A DNA stretch of 64,000 nt from Candidatus Obscuribacterales bacterium (GCA_019747875.1 JAIEQI010000086.1:62001-126000); one strand, 5' to 3'. Positions 36,482 through 45,814 are shown, counted from the stretch's first letter. Notes: a model not told the origin generated them from the letters alone. Program-made: numbers and translations.

Positions 36482-38613
36482 TCACTATGTCCTGATTTTC
36501 TTCCACTATTGTGTTGTCGTTGACCAAGTTTTTCTGTTATGTGTGCCGTCTCCTTTGCCGCTTGTAGCCACTCTGCTGTTTCGACGGCGTTGTGGGCCTC
36601 GGTGCTTGAAATACCTAACTTCTCTAACTTTCCGAGAGCAGAATGTGCCATTTTTGTTTTTGATGCTCCCTTCAATATTAGAAAGCTCAGGCTCACATAT
36701 ACTGTGGCCTCGAGTTTGTCTTCAGGTGGCAGGTTATCGAATTCTCTTTCGAGTTCTACAATTTTGTTGGCAAATCTCTGTCCGGCCTTGCCCAGATTCT
36801 CAAAGTCTGAGATTTCAGCCTCTCCAATCGCGAGTTTAATGGAAGCCATCACGGTCTTGCAATTTTCTACTGCCTCCTCGGGATTCTCCTGGACTGTCTT
36901 AAATAGATCCATTGCGGTGCTCAGCAAAATTTCTTCTGGTCTTCTAGTTACGAGAACAATACCATCTTCACCTAAGTTGATCAGGTCATCTCCGACATGT
37001 TTGAATCCTTTGATGACCGCCATCAGATATTTACCTCCGGGGAGCGATTCTATTGTTTCTAAAGCATTTAGTATATCCTTTTGTCTCTGATTGAATCGTT
37101 CTTGTTGGTACAACACAAATGGCAAAACTGCTTTTGCCATTTCGTTTACAATGTTGCTATCATCAAATTGGTTTTTTGATACGAAGCCTTCCAATTTAAT
37201 CGAGCTTTCTTTTATTTCTGTGTGTTCTGACGGCACTAATTTATCTGATCTTGCTTCTTTCGTGGACGAGTATTGTTTTGTTCCCGTCTCTCGGCTTGCT
37301 TCAGTCTGAATTGAGGAATGCCGTGCGGGCAAGTGCAGTTCACCTGCAACAGTTTCTGCCGCGCTAAACTCTGGTTTGTGCGTCTGAACTATCTCGCCCC
37401 AAACTTTAGTTTCCACAGAACTCCCTCTTGGTGGTAGGTTCAGTTCTCTCGCTTCTGCTTCCTTGATTGCGGTAGCTTGTTCTCTCTGGTCCGTTTTCGA
37501 AACGATTTCTCCAGAACCCTCAGTGCCAATACTTTGTGGGGGCTTCCATTCACCTGCCACTGGTTCCGGAATTACTTTTCCTTGTTGTTGTTGATCTTTT
37601 GTAGAATCTTGCTTTGGAATAACTTTTCCGAAAACTTGTTCGCTGTGATCTTGTTCTTGATCATTGTTCGGATGTTTGGGCAATTTCAATTCGCCTGCAT
37701 TCGGTTCAGTAAAGCTCGCTGCCGGCTGGTCATAGCTTACGCTGCCTTTCAAGGGTGCTCGTTCTGGAGACTGGTCATAGTTGTCTTGAGTAGGTTTACC
37801 TGGTGGCAGATGTAATTCTCCAGCCACCGGCTCTGGTATTGTGCTTCCGGGCTGTTCATTGTGAATAAGATGACCGGTCAGTACTCTTCGCGAATCTGCT
37901 CCGGCAGTAACTGAATCGCCTTCCGTTTTGAGGTTCTCTTGTTTTGACTCGCTATCGTATATTTCTTGTTTTCCAAAGTCCTCCGTGATACCACTCTTGG
38001 CACCGGACTTTAACTGGTTCATCAGTTCCTTCCTTCTGTCAAGGAGTTCTTTCATGCCCTGGAAGGTTGCTCGGTCCAACATGTATGATTTCGGAGTTCG
38101 TTCATTCGTTTCGACATTTTGATCGCTGCGCTTTTCCGCGCGCGCCAGCGGAGCTTTGTTATCGCCGTTTTCTTCAGACGATCGTGCTGCAGCTCTCATA
38201 TCGGATAGTCTTACTGGTTTGGCGTCCGATTGAGTTTCCGTGGATGGTCCGCTGCGGTGCTCAGTTATTGTGCTTTGAATTCGGCTGCTTGGTCGGATTT
38301 GATTATTCACTGACTCAGGTGAATTGGTATCAGGGGAAGGTGACAAAGAATTTTGTATTTTGTCGGAAGGACCCAATTGGTTGTTAATCTTTTCGCTTTT
38401 GTTGTTTGACTTGCTGTCAAAAAAACTTTGCTTGCCAAAATCGTTGGTTATTCCACTCTTGCCGCCTGCTTTCAAGAAGGTAATCAGATCCTTCTTCTGT
38501 TGCACAAGCTGCGGCATCGCGTTTTGTGCTTCGCTTTGAGAGGCCTCGACCGCTTTGGTATCCTTGGTATTCGCGGCATCTAGCGCTTCATTATTGTCCT
38601 GACGCTTATCCAT
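36478..38613 (-). CDS. Repeat-rich modular protein of unknown function
   Basis: A 711-residue protein without signal peptide. A 30-residue unit occurs twice (40-69 and 194-223, sharing KSGIT-x-DFGKQ). A motif close to PEPVAGELHLP occurs five times (260, 302, 349, 384 and 419) separated by 35-47 polar residues. The C-terminal 230 residues (about 485-700) are a compact helical domain with hydrophobic stretches (SLSFLILKGASKT) and end in a basic tail. Domain order (disordered repeats, then helical C terminus) resembles secreted effectors or polymorphic toxins, but no catalytic motif is seen. AAGGAGA precedes the ATG. Confidence 0.72.
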   Translation of the reverse strand: MDKRQDNNEALDAANTKDTKAVEASQSEAQNAMPQLVQQKKDLITFLKAGGKSGITNDFGKQSFFDSKSNNKSEKINNQLGPSDKIQNSLSPSPDTNSPESVNNQIRPSSRIQSTITEHRSGPSTETQSDAKPVRLSDMRAAARSSEENGDNKAPLARAEKRSDQNVETNERTPKSYMLDRATFQGMKELLDRRKELMNQLKSGAKSGITEDFGKQEIYDSESKQENLKTEGDSVTAGADSRRVLTGHLIHNEQPGSTIPEPVAGELHLPPGKPTQDNYDQSPERAPLKGSVSYDQPAASFTEPNAGELKLPKHPNNDQEQDHSEQVFGKVIPKQDSTKDQQQQGKVIPEPVAGEWKPPQSIGTEGSGEIVSKTDQREQATAIKEAEARELNLPPRGSSVETKVWGEIVQTHKPEFSAAETVAGELHLPARHSSIQTEASRETGTKQYSSTKEARSDKLVPSEHTEIKESSIKLEGFVSKNQFDDSNIVNEMAKAVLPFVLYQQERFNQRQKDILNALETIESLPGGKYLMAVIKGFKHVGDDLINLGEDGIVLVTRRPEEILLSTAMDLFKTVQENPEEAVENCKTVMASIKLAIGEAEISDFENLGKAGQRFANKIVELEREFDNLPPEDKLEATVYVSLSFLILKGASKTKMAHSALGKLEKLGISSTEAHNAVETAEWLQAAKETAHITEKLGQRQHNSGRKSGHSE

Positions 38614-38739
38614 AGGGAGGCACTCTCCTTCTTTTCTTACAGTAGTAATTAAAAGATAGACGTATGAGCTGAAATTTCTCTGAGAGGACTCGAGTATAGC
38701 TATATACCCATTGCCGAAGTTTGCGTCTACTCAGTCACT

Positions 38740-40554
38740 TTAGTTTTGTTTTTTGACCAGATCAGAAACTAAACGGGCTTTGCTTAAATCGCCCTGCTTT
38801 TGGTACTTGGCACTTAGTTCTTCGATACTCTTAAATATTCTGGATATTGTTGGATGTCTGTCTGAATAAGCTGTTCGACCGAGGTGGAGTGCATTGCGCA
38901 AATGCAAAAGCTCTTCATCCAGTTGCTTCTGGGAGTTGGAGATTAGTGATAGGTTGTATTCGGACATTATTGCATAGGGCAGATTGGCTTTCAGATCTCT
39001 CTTAAAAAGTTTCAGTGCCTCAACATAATTCGCCTTTTCTAGCTGCCAGTTGTTTGAAACGCTGCCACTTGGTTTTTCCTTTTCATAGAGCTGAGCTAAG
39101 TGGAAATGTGCCAGACCCTCAAGGTTTGTTCTGCGAGGTGTTTCGCGTTGGCGGTTCTTTATGGCACCTTTGAGGAACTCAATAGCAAGCGAATATTTGT
39201 TTTCTTTTTCGGCTGTTTCACTAAGATGATCAAAGACATCCACAGCTTTTCGTGCGTATGCCCTGCTTTCACTTTTGGATTGTGAGGCTTCGAAATCTGC
39301 CAATCTATCTAAGGCAAGAGCTGCCGAACGTGGATCGGCTCGACGCAGGTCTGAGCTTTTCTCAACAAGTGAGTAGAGCTCGATTGCCTCTGGTTCTTTT
39401 TCGCTTATATAGAGTTCGTTAGCTAACCCAAGTTGCTCTGATACTGTAGGTGGTGTATTTAGTAGTAGTCTTAGCTTGAGTACCAGAAGCCTTCCTTCCA
39501 GAGTGCTGCTGGCGAACCAGGTCAAGCTGCCTGCCAAAAGAGTGAAGGCTGATGCCAAAATGACAGGCTTCCAGAGAGATTTTCTGGCATTCGGCTGATT
39601 CATTTGCTCGGAACTTTCGATCCTGCTAAGGGCTATGGTATCCGAGTTACCAGTGTTGAAGCTCTCTGGTGTTAGGATTAGCTTTTCCTTGATTTCTGTA
39701 ACTGTTTGAATTCGATTAGAAATGTCCAGCGCCATAGCTTTGCTGATAAGCTCTTGCATCTTAGTTGAGAGCTTTTCAGGTTTCAAATTGAGAGCCTGCT
39801 GAGCAATCGGGGTCGCTTTGAGATCAGCCTTGTCCAGCATGACAGCTACCAGATCTTCTACTGTCCACGGAAGTTTGCCGCCGCTGAATAGCTCATACAT
39901 CAGTACTCCAAATGCGTAGATGTCCGTGCGGTGATCAAGTTGTTCACCTCGCCACTGCTCTGGACTCATGTATGATGGACTGCCAAATATTTCTCCAGTG
40001 GATGTCAGCTTTTGAATATCGGGTTTCTCGCTGTTTTGAATTTTTGCGATTCCAAAATCGACAATCTGAGCGCTTATGTTCCCCGCTTCATCTGTCGAAA
40101 TCATGATGTTTCCAGGTTTCAGATCGCGATGAATGATTCCTCGACCGTGAATGTAAATGAGAGCATCACAGATCTGGAGCAAGATTGAGATAGCCTTATT
40201 GAGATCCAAAGATCGATCCTCAATCGACTTTGCAAGCGAGCAACCTTCAACAAACGGAAGAACTAGATACGGTTGCCAGTTCGAAGTTACGCCAAAGGAG
40301 TAAACGGACAATACGTTTGGATGCGATAGATTGTTCAGCACTTGCGCTTCTCGTTGGAAACGATCGAGTTTCTCATCCGAATCAAGAAGCTCGCTATGCA
40401 AAACCTTCAAGGCGACTTTTCTATCGAGTAGTTTGTCGAAACACTCAAAGACGGATCCGGCACCACCTGTGCCAACAGATGATTTGATAAGGAATCGGTC
40501 TAAAAATAGGGTTCCTATTATTGGGTTTGCTTCTTCTGTTCGAGAACTTTCCAT
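38740..40554 (-). CDS. Membrane Ser/Thr protein kinase with TPR region (kinase 5)
   Basis: A 604-residue kinase. The domain at about 18-295 has loop GTGGAG (28-33), K50, E69, HRDLKPGN (142-149), DFG (166-168) and SPE (197-199), with DIYAFG (211-216) and the usual GKLPW segment. A transmembrane helix lies at about 328-350, then TPR-like helices to the end. No N-terminal Cys knuckle. Active-site residues are complete. It precedes the repeat-rich protein gene on the same strand by 126 bp and is followed upstream by the terminator of the ribosomal superoperon, so it likely has its own promoter in the 40.56-40.64 kb gap. Confidence 0.9.
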   Translation of the reverse strand: MESSRTEEANPIIGTLFLDRFLIKSSVGTGGAGSVFECFDKLLDRKVALKVLHSELLDSDEKLDRFQREAQVLNNLSHPNVLSVYSFGVTSNWQPYLVLPFVEGCSLAKSIEDRSLDLNKAISILLQICDALIYIHGRGIIHRDLKPGNIMISTDEAGNISAQIVDFGIAKIQNSEKPDIQKLTSTGEIFGSPSYMSPEQWRGEQLDHRTDIYAFGVLMYELFSGGKLPWTVEDLVAVMLDKADLKATPIAQQALNLKPEKLSTKMQELISKAMALDISNRIQTVTEIKEKLILTPESFNTGNSDTIALSRIESSEQMNQPNARKSLWKPVILASAFTLLAGSLTWFASSTLEGRLLVLKLRLLLNTPPTVSEQLGLANELYISEKEPEAIELYSLVEKSSDLRRADPRSAALALDRLADFEASQSKSESRAYARKAVDVFDHLSETAEKENKYSLAIEFLKGAIKNRQRETPRRTNLEGLAHFHLAQLYEKEKPSGSVSNNWQLEKANYVEALKLFKRDLKANLPYAIMSEYNLSLISNSQKQLDEELLHLRNALHLGRTAYSDRHPTISRIFKSIEELSAKYQKQGDLSKARLVSDLVKKQN

Positions 40555-40641
40555 GGCATTGGGTGCCCTGTGATTGAGTTTCAGTTCGACATAAGTTTTC
40601 TTGAGACATCAATTGTCTCAAATTGCATTTGGGAATGCGAG

Positions 40642-40674
40642 AAAAAAAACAGTCCTGCCCGTGAAGGCAGGACT
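40642..40674 (-). terminator. Intrinsic terminator of the ribosomal superoperon
   Basis: On the minus strand AGTCCTGCC pairs perfectly with GGCAGGACT (9 bp, loop TTCACG) followed by G and eight T. It lies 25 nt past the rpsI stop and ends the S10-spc-alpha transcript. Confidence 0.93.
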
Positions 40675-40699
40675 GGAAGTAAGTCTGTTTTGTTTGCAA

Positions 40700-41098
40700 T
40701 TAGCGCTTCGAGAATTGGAAGCGTTTGCGAGCGCGCTTGCGACCATATTTCTTACGCTCTTTGACGCGGGGATCGCGTGTGAGAAGGTCTTGCGTGCGGA
40801 GAAGAGGACGGTTTTGGGGAGCGGCTTCAGCCAATGCTCTGGAGATGCCGTGACGAATAGCGCCAATCTGTCCGGTGATACCGCCGCCGCAGACATTGAC
40901 GATTACGTCGAAACGTCCTTGAGCATCAGCAGTTTCAAACGGAAGAAAAATGTCTTTTGCAAGTCCAGGACGATTACCGACGTAATCTTCCATCGTGCGA
41001 TTGTTGATGGTTACTTTGCCTGTGCCTGGAATCAAGCGTACCCGCGCTGTGGCGGTTTTTCTTCTGCCTGTTCCGTAATATTGAATTACGCTGGTCAT
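40700..41098 (-). CDS. rpsI: 30S ribosomal protein S9
   Basis: 132 residues. The start YYGTGRRKTATARVRL and the C-terminal ERKKYGRKRARKRFQFSKR tail, which reaches the P-site tRNA, are diagnostic. It is the last gene of the superoperon, 75 bp after rplM, with a family C hairpin in that gap. rpmE, which follows rpsI in many cyanobacteria, is absent; the terminator comes instead. Confidence 0.97.
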   Translation of the reverse strand: MTSVIQYYGTGRRKTATARVRLIPGTGKVTINNRTMEDYVGNRPGLAKDIFLPFETADAQGRFDVIVNVCGGGITGQIGAIRHGISRALAEAAPQNRPLLRTQDLLTRDPRVKERKKYGRKRARKRFQFSKR

Positions 41099-41153
41099 CG
41101 CGATTTCTTCCCTTTATCCTTTACTTGCATTTGGCAACGTTTGCATCGCTACT

Positions 41154-41178
41154 AGCGATGCACGTCATCGCCCCTACT
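41154..41178. repeat. Family C hairpin overlapping the rplM stop
   Basis: GCGATG-CACGT-CATCGC followed by CCCTACT. The CTA at 41174-41176 is the TAG stop of rplM on the minus strand, so the repeat supplies or overlaps the stop codon. Confidence 0.65.
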
Positions 41179-41608
41179 TCTTAATTTCGAGCTTCTTCGG
41201 TTGTTGAGCTTCATGCGGATGCTCAGCACCGACGTAAACTTTGAGCTTGGTGAACTGACGAGCGCCTAAGCGTGAGTGCGGGAGCATTCCCTTTACTGCG
41301 CGCTCAACGATGGCTTCCGGTCTGCGCTCTCTCAAGTGTTTCAAAGTTTCGATTTTGAAACCATGAGGATAGCCGGAGTGGTGGCGGTAGAGCTTTTGCT
41401 CTTCCTTGTTGCCGGAGACGTGAATCTTCTCGGCATTGATAATGATTACGAAGTCTCCGCAGTCCATGTGGGGAGTGAAGGTTGGCTTGGTTTTGCCACG
41501 CAGGACGTTGGCAACTTGGACGGCCAGTCTGCCCAGTGTCTGTCCTTCTGCATCAACGACGTACCAGTCACGCTGTACATCTTCTACTTTGGGCACAAAG
41601 GTTTTCAC
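41174..41608 (-). CDS. rplM: 50S ribosomal protein L13
   Basis: 144 residues with MKTFVPK, WYVVDAEGQTLGRLA, GDFVIIINAEKI and the RAVKGMLPHSRLG signature. It lies 15 bp after truA, the truA-rplM-rpsI order seen in cyanobacteria. Its last codons run into a family C repeat; the C terminus EIKK is close to the usual end. Confidence 0.97.
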   Translation of the reverse strand: MKTFVPKVEDVQRDWYVVDAEGQTLGRLAVQVANVLRGKTKPTFTPHMDCGDFVIIINAEKIHVSGNKEEQKLYRHHSGYPHGFKIETLKHLRERRPEAIVERAVKGMLPHSRLGARQFTKLKVYVGAEHPHEAQQPKKLEIKK

Positions 41609-41623
41609 GACTAAATCTCCTGA

Positions 41624-42568
41624 TTAAGCAGGCTCTTCTTGGGAGCCTCTTTGAAACAAATTGAACTCGGCGGGATAATCCACTTGATGAAGGCAGAGTC
41701 CCCTAGGCGGCGCCGTTGGTCCGGACAGATGCCTGCCTTTCTCTGTCAAAGCATAAGACAGATCCGACGGTTCGCGCTTGCCGAGGCCTATATCAACTAG
41801 TGTCCCGACAATTATGCGCACCATATTGTAAACGAAGTGGTCAGCGGATATCCAGAATTCAAGCTTTCCTTCACCATAATTCAACAATTCTGCACGATCC
41901 ACGGTGCAGATTGGGCTGCTGCTATCGGAGTTTGAGGACTTGAAAGCGCTGAAATCATGCCGTCCGAGCAGGTGCTGCGCTGCTGCTTCCATATTGGCTA
42001 GATTTAACGAAGTCGGTATGAAATATTGCGCATTGTATCCGAGGGCGGAACGTTGCTGGCGATTGAGAATGCGATAGACGTAGGTTCGCCGCACAGCTGA
42101 ATAGCGCGCATGGAATTTGTTCGGCACTTCTTGGGCCGCTGTAACCGACATGTCTTCCTTCAAGATTCCATTCAACGCCCAGCAGATTGTGCGCAGCGTT
42201 TCTTGATCCAATTGCACGTCGACCTTTTCCTTGCTTGATGCGTGCTTGTTGAAGGCGCGATCGAGAATCTGATCGGTTATGTCGAAATGGGCGACCTGGC
42301 CTCGAGCATGGACACCACTGTCGGTGCGTCCGCTCAACGTTGCGACAAGGCGGCGGTCTGTGCGGAAGAAGGAGGAGAGTGCTTTCTCCAGATCTTCTTG
42401 TACGGTGCGCGCGGCATCTTGCATTTGCGAGCCGCTAAATTTGCTGCCGTCGTATTCGAGCTTCAGTGCAATGCGACGGCGAACTTCAGATGCGGGCGAG
42501 AGGCCGGCGCTCCCATCGCTTCTGCTTTCTATGATGGCTTCGCCTGATTCACTCTTCGGTTTGCCCAC
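41624..42568 (-). CDS. truA: tRNA pseudouridine synthase A
   Basis: A 314-residue enzyme that makes pseudouridine at positions 38-40 of the tRNA anticodon arm. The catalytic aspartate D83 is in LSGRTDSGVHARGQ; YDGSKFSGSQ (39-48) and the later VYRILNRQQRSAL and DFSAFKSSNS blocks are typical. It is longer than the usual 245-270 residues, with about 30 extra polar residues at the N terminus. The start is a GTG with AAGGAA upstream. It lies inside the ribosomal superoperon after a 388-bp spacer from rplQ. Confidence 0.93.
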   Translation of the reverse strand: MGKPKSESGEAIIESRSDGSAGLSPASEVRRRIALKLEYDGSKFSGSQMQDAARTVQEDLEKALSSFFRTDRRLVATLSGRTDSGVHARGQVAHFDITDQILDRAFNKHASSKEKVDVQLDQETLRTICWALNGILKEDMSVTAAQEVPNKFHARYSAVRRTYVYRILNRQQRSALGYNAQYFIPTSLNLANMEAAAQHLLGRHDFSAFKSSNSDSSSPICTVDRAELLNYGEGKLEFWISADHFVYNMVRIIVGTLVDIGLGKREPSDLSYALTEKGRHLSGPTAPPRGLCLHQVDYPAEFNLFQRGSQEEPA

Positions 42569-42956
42569 AAGGTTTCCTTCGCTCAGCTAACTCGCTTCTT
42601 CGTTTGCTTCATATGCAGGCGAGATCCGCAGACAATAGCTCTTCACATTCTAGGAACTAGTGCCCTTTTCTGCCACCCAGGTTGACGTCAAAGAAGTTTT
42701 ACATCGACAATACCATTCATCGCTGATTGCGCGTCCCAAAACAGTGACGGTACAGCACTTTTGGGAATCCTGTTTTTTAGGACTTTGGGATGTCATGGTC
42801 AAAGAAGTTTTACGTCAACCCGATATGAAAAAACTTTGTTCGCTTCGCTCCAACCACAAGAATGGATGTCCTGAACCAGAAATGGCCTCGCCTATTGGCG
42901 AAGCCCCTGGGAATGCCGGTTGATCACCGGCTTGAATTTTACTTTCAGACTCGGTT
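42569..42956. other. 388-bp rplQ-truA spacer with repeats
   Basis: Contains two hairpins just after rplQ: GGCCTCGCC/GGCGAAGCC at 42884-42905 and GCCGG/CCGGC at 42915-42931. It also has a 30-nt unit at 42792-42821 that recurs with 26/30 identity at 61613-61642, and a partial version at 42682-42712. No gene is visible. Confidence 0.6.
42792..42821 (+). repeat. Direct repeat D, copy near truA
   Basis: Begins GTCATGGTCAAAGAAGTTTT and ends ACGTCAACCC. A copy with four mismatches lies at 61613-61642, upstream of rpsJ. Confidence 0.55.
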
Positions 42957-43397
42957 TTACGCTTCGACAAGCTGGATGAGAGCCATCGGCGCGGCATCAC
43001 CGCGGCGGAAGTGAGTCTTGACGATGCGGGTGTAGCCACCCTGGCGCTTAGCATAGCGAGGAGCCAACTCGTCGAAGGCGCGATTTACGACTTCTTTGTC
43101 GTAAATGAAAGCGAGCAGTTGGCGACGGCAGTGAACATGCTTAGCGATCTGTTTTGAAGCTTCGCTTGCTACTTGCGAGTCGTTGCTCTTTGCTTTGTTG
43201 TACACGTCTTTGTCGGTCAGCAGTCCGTGCTTGGCGAGCGTAATCATTTTTTCGGCATGACTGCGCACTGCTTTTGCTTTGGAAAGTGTGGTGACGATTT
43301 CATCGTGGCGCAATAGCTCAGTGGCTAGTGAGCGCAAGATTGCTTTGTTTTGGTCGTATGGACGACTTAGACGATTTCCAGGTACGCGGTGACGCAT
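42957..43397 (-). CDS. rplQ: 50S ribosomal protein L17
   Basis: 146 residues with MRHRVPGNRLSRPYDQNKAIL, LATELLRHDEIVTTLSKAKAV and the C-terminal GGYTRIVKTHFRRGDAAPMALIQL. It follows rpoA, as in most bacteria. The 158-bp gap to rpoA holds a family C repeat. Confidence 0.96.
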   Translation of the reverse strand: MRHRVPGNRLSRPYDQNKAILRSLATELLRHDEIVTTLSKAKAVRSHAEKMITLAKHGLLTDKDVYNKAKSNDSQVASEASKQIAKHVHCRRQLLAFIYDKEVVNRAFDELAPRYAKRQGGYTRIVKTHFRRGDAAPMALIQLVEA

Positions 43398-43460
43398 AAT
43401 TCTATTTCCTTGTTTATACGCTTCGGAAGTAAATGCGTTACTTCGTTGGCTTTTCAGTCA

Positions 43461-43488
43461 CGGGTGAGGCATGTCCTCGCCCCTACAC
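43461..43488. repeat. Family C hairpin repeat, rpoA-rplQ gap
   Basis: GGGTGAGGCATGTCCTCGCC followed by CCTACAC; inverted arms GTGAGG/CCTCGC are imperfect, with the CCCCTAC end shared with the other copies. Confidence 0.6.
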
Positions 43489-43555
43489 CTTTGGTTCCGC
43501 ATTGCGAAACCTTGTTCAATGTCATCGCGCCGCCCATCGCTGGGGGCGCAACGCA

Positions 43556-44512
43556 TTATTTCGATGAGTCAGATAGTCCGAGACCGAACTGTCTGAGGCG
43601 CTCGATAACTTCGTCGGCTGACTTCTTACCGAAGTTCTTGATGTTCATCAAGTCATCGTAGGTCAGCTTGAGGAGTTCGCCGAGCGAGTGAATGTTGGCT
43701 CTCTTCAAGCAGTTGTATGCGCGAACTGAGAGCTCCAATTCTTCAATTGAGATGGAGTGATGCTTGCCGTCTGATTGTGTTGGCTGCGGAGCAACCGGTA
43801 CAACCGGGCGACCGGAAAGTTCTGCAATCGGAACAAGGTGATCGATCAATTGGCGAGCAGCTTGGCTGATTGCTTCTGTGGCGTCGATTGAGCCATTTGA
43901 CCAGAGGTCGATGGTCAACTTATCGTAGTCGGTGCTTTCGCCGACGCGAGTTGGTTCGACGTTATAGCTGACTTTGCGGATCGGCATGAAGACTGCGTCG
44001 ATCGGCAGAACGTCAATTGCTTGTTTGTAGTGGCTGTGTGTGTCAGCTGGAACGTAACCGCGACCGCGCTCAACAGTGATTTCAGCGCGAATGCGACCTT
44101 CGTCAGCCAATGTGCAAAGCTGCCAATCTGGATTGATGATGGTTACATCTGCCGGGCAGATGATATCGCGGCCGGTGACAGGACCGGAGCGGGTCAAATC
44201 CAGGTGCAGGTATTGCGGGTCGTTGCTGAACGACTTCACAACCAATCCTTTGAGGTTGAGCATGATATCGATAACGTCTTCCACGACACCGGGGATGGTG
44301 GTGAACTCGTGGGTGACGCCTTCGATTCTCACGGCGGTGACTGCAGCGCCTTCCAAGCTGGAAAGCAACACTCTACGCAGTGAGTTGCCAACCGTGGTGC
44401 CGTAGCCTCTTTCTAGCGGCTCGATTACGAACTTGCCGTAGATGGATCCGTCGGCGCCTGTTTTGTTTTCCAGGCACTTGATCTTGAGAGGTTCTATAGA
44501 TACTCCGTACAT
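43556..44512 (-). CDS. rpoA: RNA polymerase alpha subunit
   Basis: 318 residues. The N-terminal dimerisation domain has YGKFVIEPLERGYGTTVGNSLRRVLLSSL and GVVEDVIDIMLNLK. The C-terminal DNA- and activator-contacting domain (about 250-312) has ELSVRAYNCLKRANIHSLGEL and NFGKKSADEVIERL. Both are complete. It sits between rpsD and rplQ in the alpha-operon part. Confidence 0.98.
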   Translation of the reverse strand: MYGVSIEPLKIKCLENKTGADGSIYGKFVIEPLERGYGTTVGNSLRRVLLSSLEGAAVTAVRIEGVTHEFTTIPGVVEDVIDIMLNLKGLVVKSFSNDPQYLHLDLTRSGPVTGRDIICPADVTIINPDWQLCTLADEGRIRAEITVERGRGYVPADTHSHYKQAIDVLPIDAVFMPIRKVSYNVEPTRVGESTDYDKLTIDLWSNGSIDATEAISQAARQLIDHLVPIAELSGRPVVPVAPQPTQSDGKHHSISIEELELSVRAYNCLKRANIHSLGELLKLTYDDLMNIKNFGKKSADEVIERLRQFGLGLSDSSK

Positions 44513-44549
44513 TCGCAGCGGTACTCCTTGAGACTAAGCGGCTTCCTAA

Positions 44550-45173
44550 TTAACGTGAATAGAATTCAACTATCAGTGCTTCTTTGATCGTTTGATCGAG
44601 ATCTTCGCGGGCTGGTTGTTGTTGAACCGAAACTTTGAGGTTCTCGAGATCGGCCATCATCCAGCGCGGGGCGCCGGCAGACGGATTCTCAGCAATCAAT
44701 TTCTTGACCAGGCTCTTGCTGCTATCTTCAACCGAAACAATTTGTCCGATCTTCAATTGGAAAGAAGGAATTTGAACTCTCTTTCCATCGACGGTGATGT
44801 GTCCGTGAAGGATGAGCTGACGGGCTTGTGCTCTGGATGGCACGAGACCTGAGCGGTGAGCGACGTTATCCAAACGTGTTTCCATCAATTGCAACAAACG
44901 AAGACCTGTTGGAACTGATTTCTGTCTGGTTGCTTCTTCAAAGTAGCGAGCAAACTGACGTTCGAGTAAGCCGTAATAGCGGCGAACTTTTTGTTTTTCT
45001 CTCAATTGAGTGGCGTACTCGGACTGCTTCTTACGCTCTTGTCCGTGCTGTCCCGAGGGATAGCGTCTGCGCTCGATCGCGCACTTAGAGGTATAGCAGC
45101 GTGAGCCCTTCAAAAAGAGCTTAGTGCCTTCGTTGCGGCACAATTTGCATACTGAATCACAATACCTGGCCAA
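44550..45173 (-). CDS. rpsD: 30S ribosomal protein S4 (zinc-binding form)
   Basis: 207 residues. The N terminus keeps a Cys set (C9, C12, C26 and C31, plus C5), so it is the zinc-binding C+ type. The S4 RNA-binding domain follows (TRLDNVAHRSGLVPSRAQARQLILHGHI). Placement between rpsK and rpoA is common in many bacteria; in cyanobacteria rpsD usually lies elsewhere. Confidence 0.97.
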   Translation of the reverse strand: MARYCDSVCKLCRNEGTKLFLKGSRCYTSKCAIERRRYPSGQHGQERKKQSEYATQLREKQKVRRYYGLLERQFARYFEEATRQKSVPTGLRLLQLMETRLDNVAHRSGLVPSRAQARQLILHGHITVDGKRVQIPSFQLKIGQIVSVEDSSKSLVKKLIAENPSAGAPRWMMADLENLKVSVQQQPAREDLDQTIKEALIVEFYSR

Positions 45174-45218
45174 TGCCGTTTCTCCTATCAGAACTGGTGG
45201 CGCTATGCCACCATAAAC

Positions 45219-45611
45219 TTATACGCGACGTCTCTTTGGTGGACGGCAACCGTTGTGTGGGATCGGTGTGCAGTCACGAATGAGCGTAATCTCAAGACCT
45301 GAGGATTGTAGAGCGCGAATAGCAGTTTCTCTGCCGGCTCCTGGACCCTTAACGAGCACTTCGCATTTGCGCATGCCCTGGTCCATAGAACGTTTAGCAA
45401 CGGACTCAGCGGCTTGTTGAGCGGCGAAGGGAGTACCCTTCTTTGCGCCCTTGAAACCAACTGTACCGGCCGATGCCCAGGCGATCACTGCCCCTTGCGG
45501 GTCGGTGGCACTGACAATAGTGTTATTGAATGTAGACTGGATGTGCACTACGCCTTCCAGCACTACGCGGCGGTCTTTTTTCTTAGCTCTTGCTTTTGGT
45601 GCTTTAGCCAT
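45219..45611 (-). CDS. rpsK: 30S ribosomal protein S11
   Basis: 130 residues with HIQSTFNNTIVSATDPQG, WASAGTVGFKGAKKGTPFAA and the C-terminal DCTPIPHNGCRPPKRRRV signature. A 203-bp gap with a hairpin separates it from rpsM. Confidence 0.97.
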   Translation of the reverse strand: MAKAPKARAKKKDRRVVLEGVVHIQSTFNNTIVSATDPQGAVIAWASAGTVGFKGAKKGTPFAAQQAAESVAKRSMDQGMRKCEVLVKGPGAGRETAIRALQSSGLEITLIRDCTPIPHNGCRPPKRRRV

Positions 45612-45777
45612 TTGCTTTGGTCCTTTTTTCTTCCTTTGGAGCTCCGCTCGTCGAAGCCATCTATTTAGTTAGCTTGGAGTTGATAAGCTCCGGTTTATTT
45701 GAAAGGTTCTGTCTATCGTTCAAGTGAAAACTGTTTGTGGTTTCTTGGACGGCTTATGCCGCTTTTGAAACTTCTTC

Positions 45778-45799
45778 AGCCTGCCTGTCAAAGCAGGCT
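45778..45799. repeat. Hairpin in the rpsM-rpsK spacer
   Basis: AGCCTGC (45778-45784) pairs with GCAGGCT (45793-45799), loop of eight bases, about 15 bp after the rpsM stop and without a T run, so not a classical terminator. Confidence 0.55.
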
Positions 45800-45814
45800 G
45801 CCTCATATGAACCC

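Noticed and set aside
42884..42931. Hairpins after rplQ as a transcription terminator
   Set aside because: No T run follows on the minus strand and truA-rplM-rpsI continue in the same direction.
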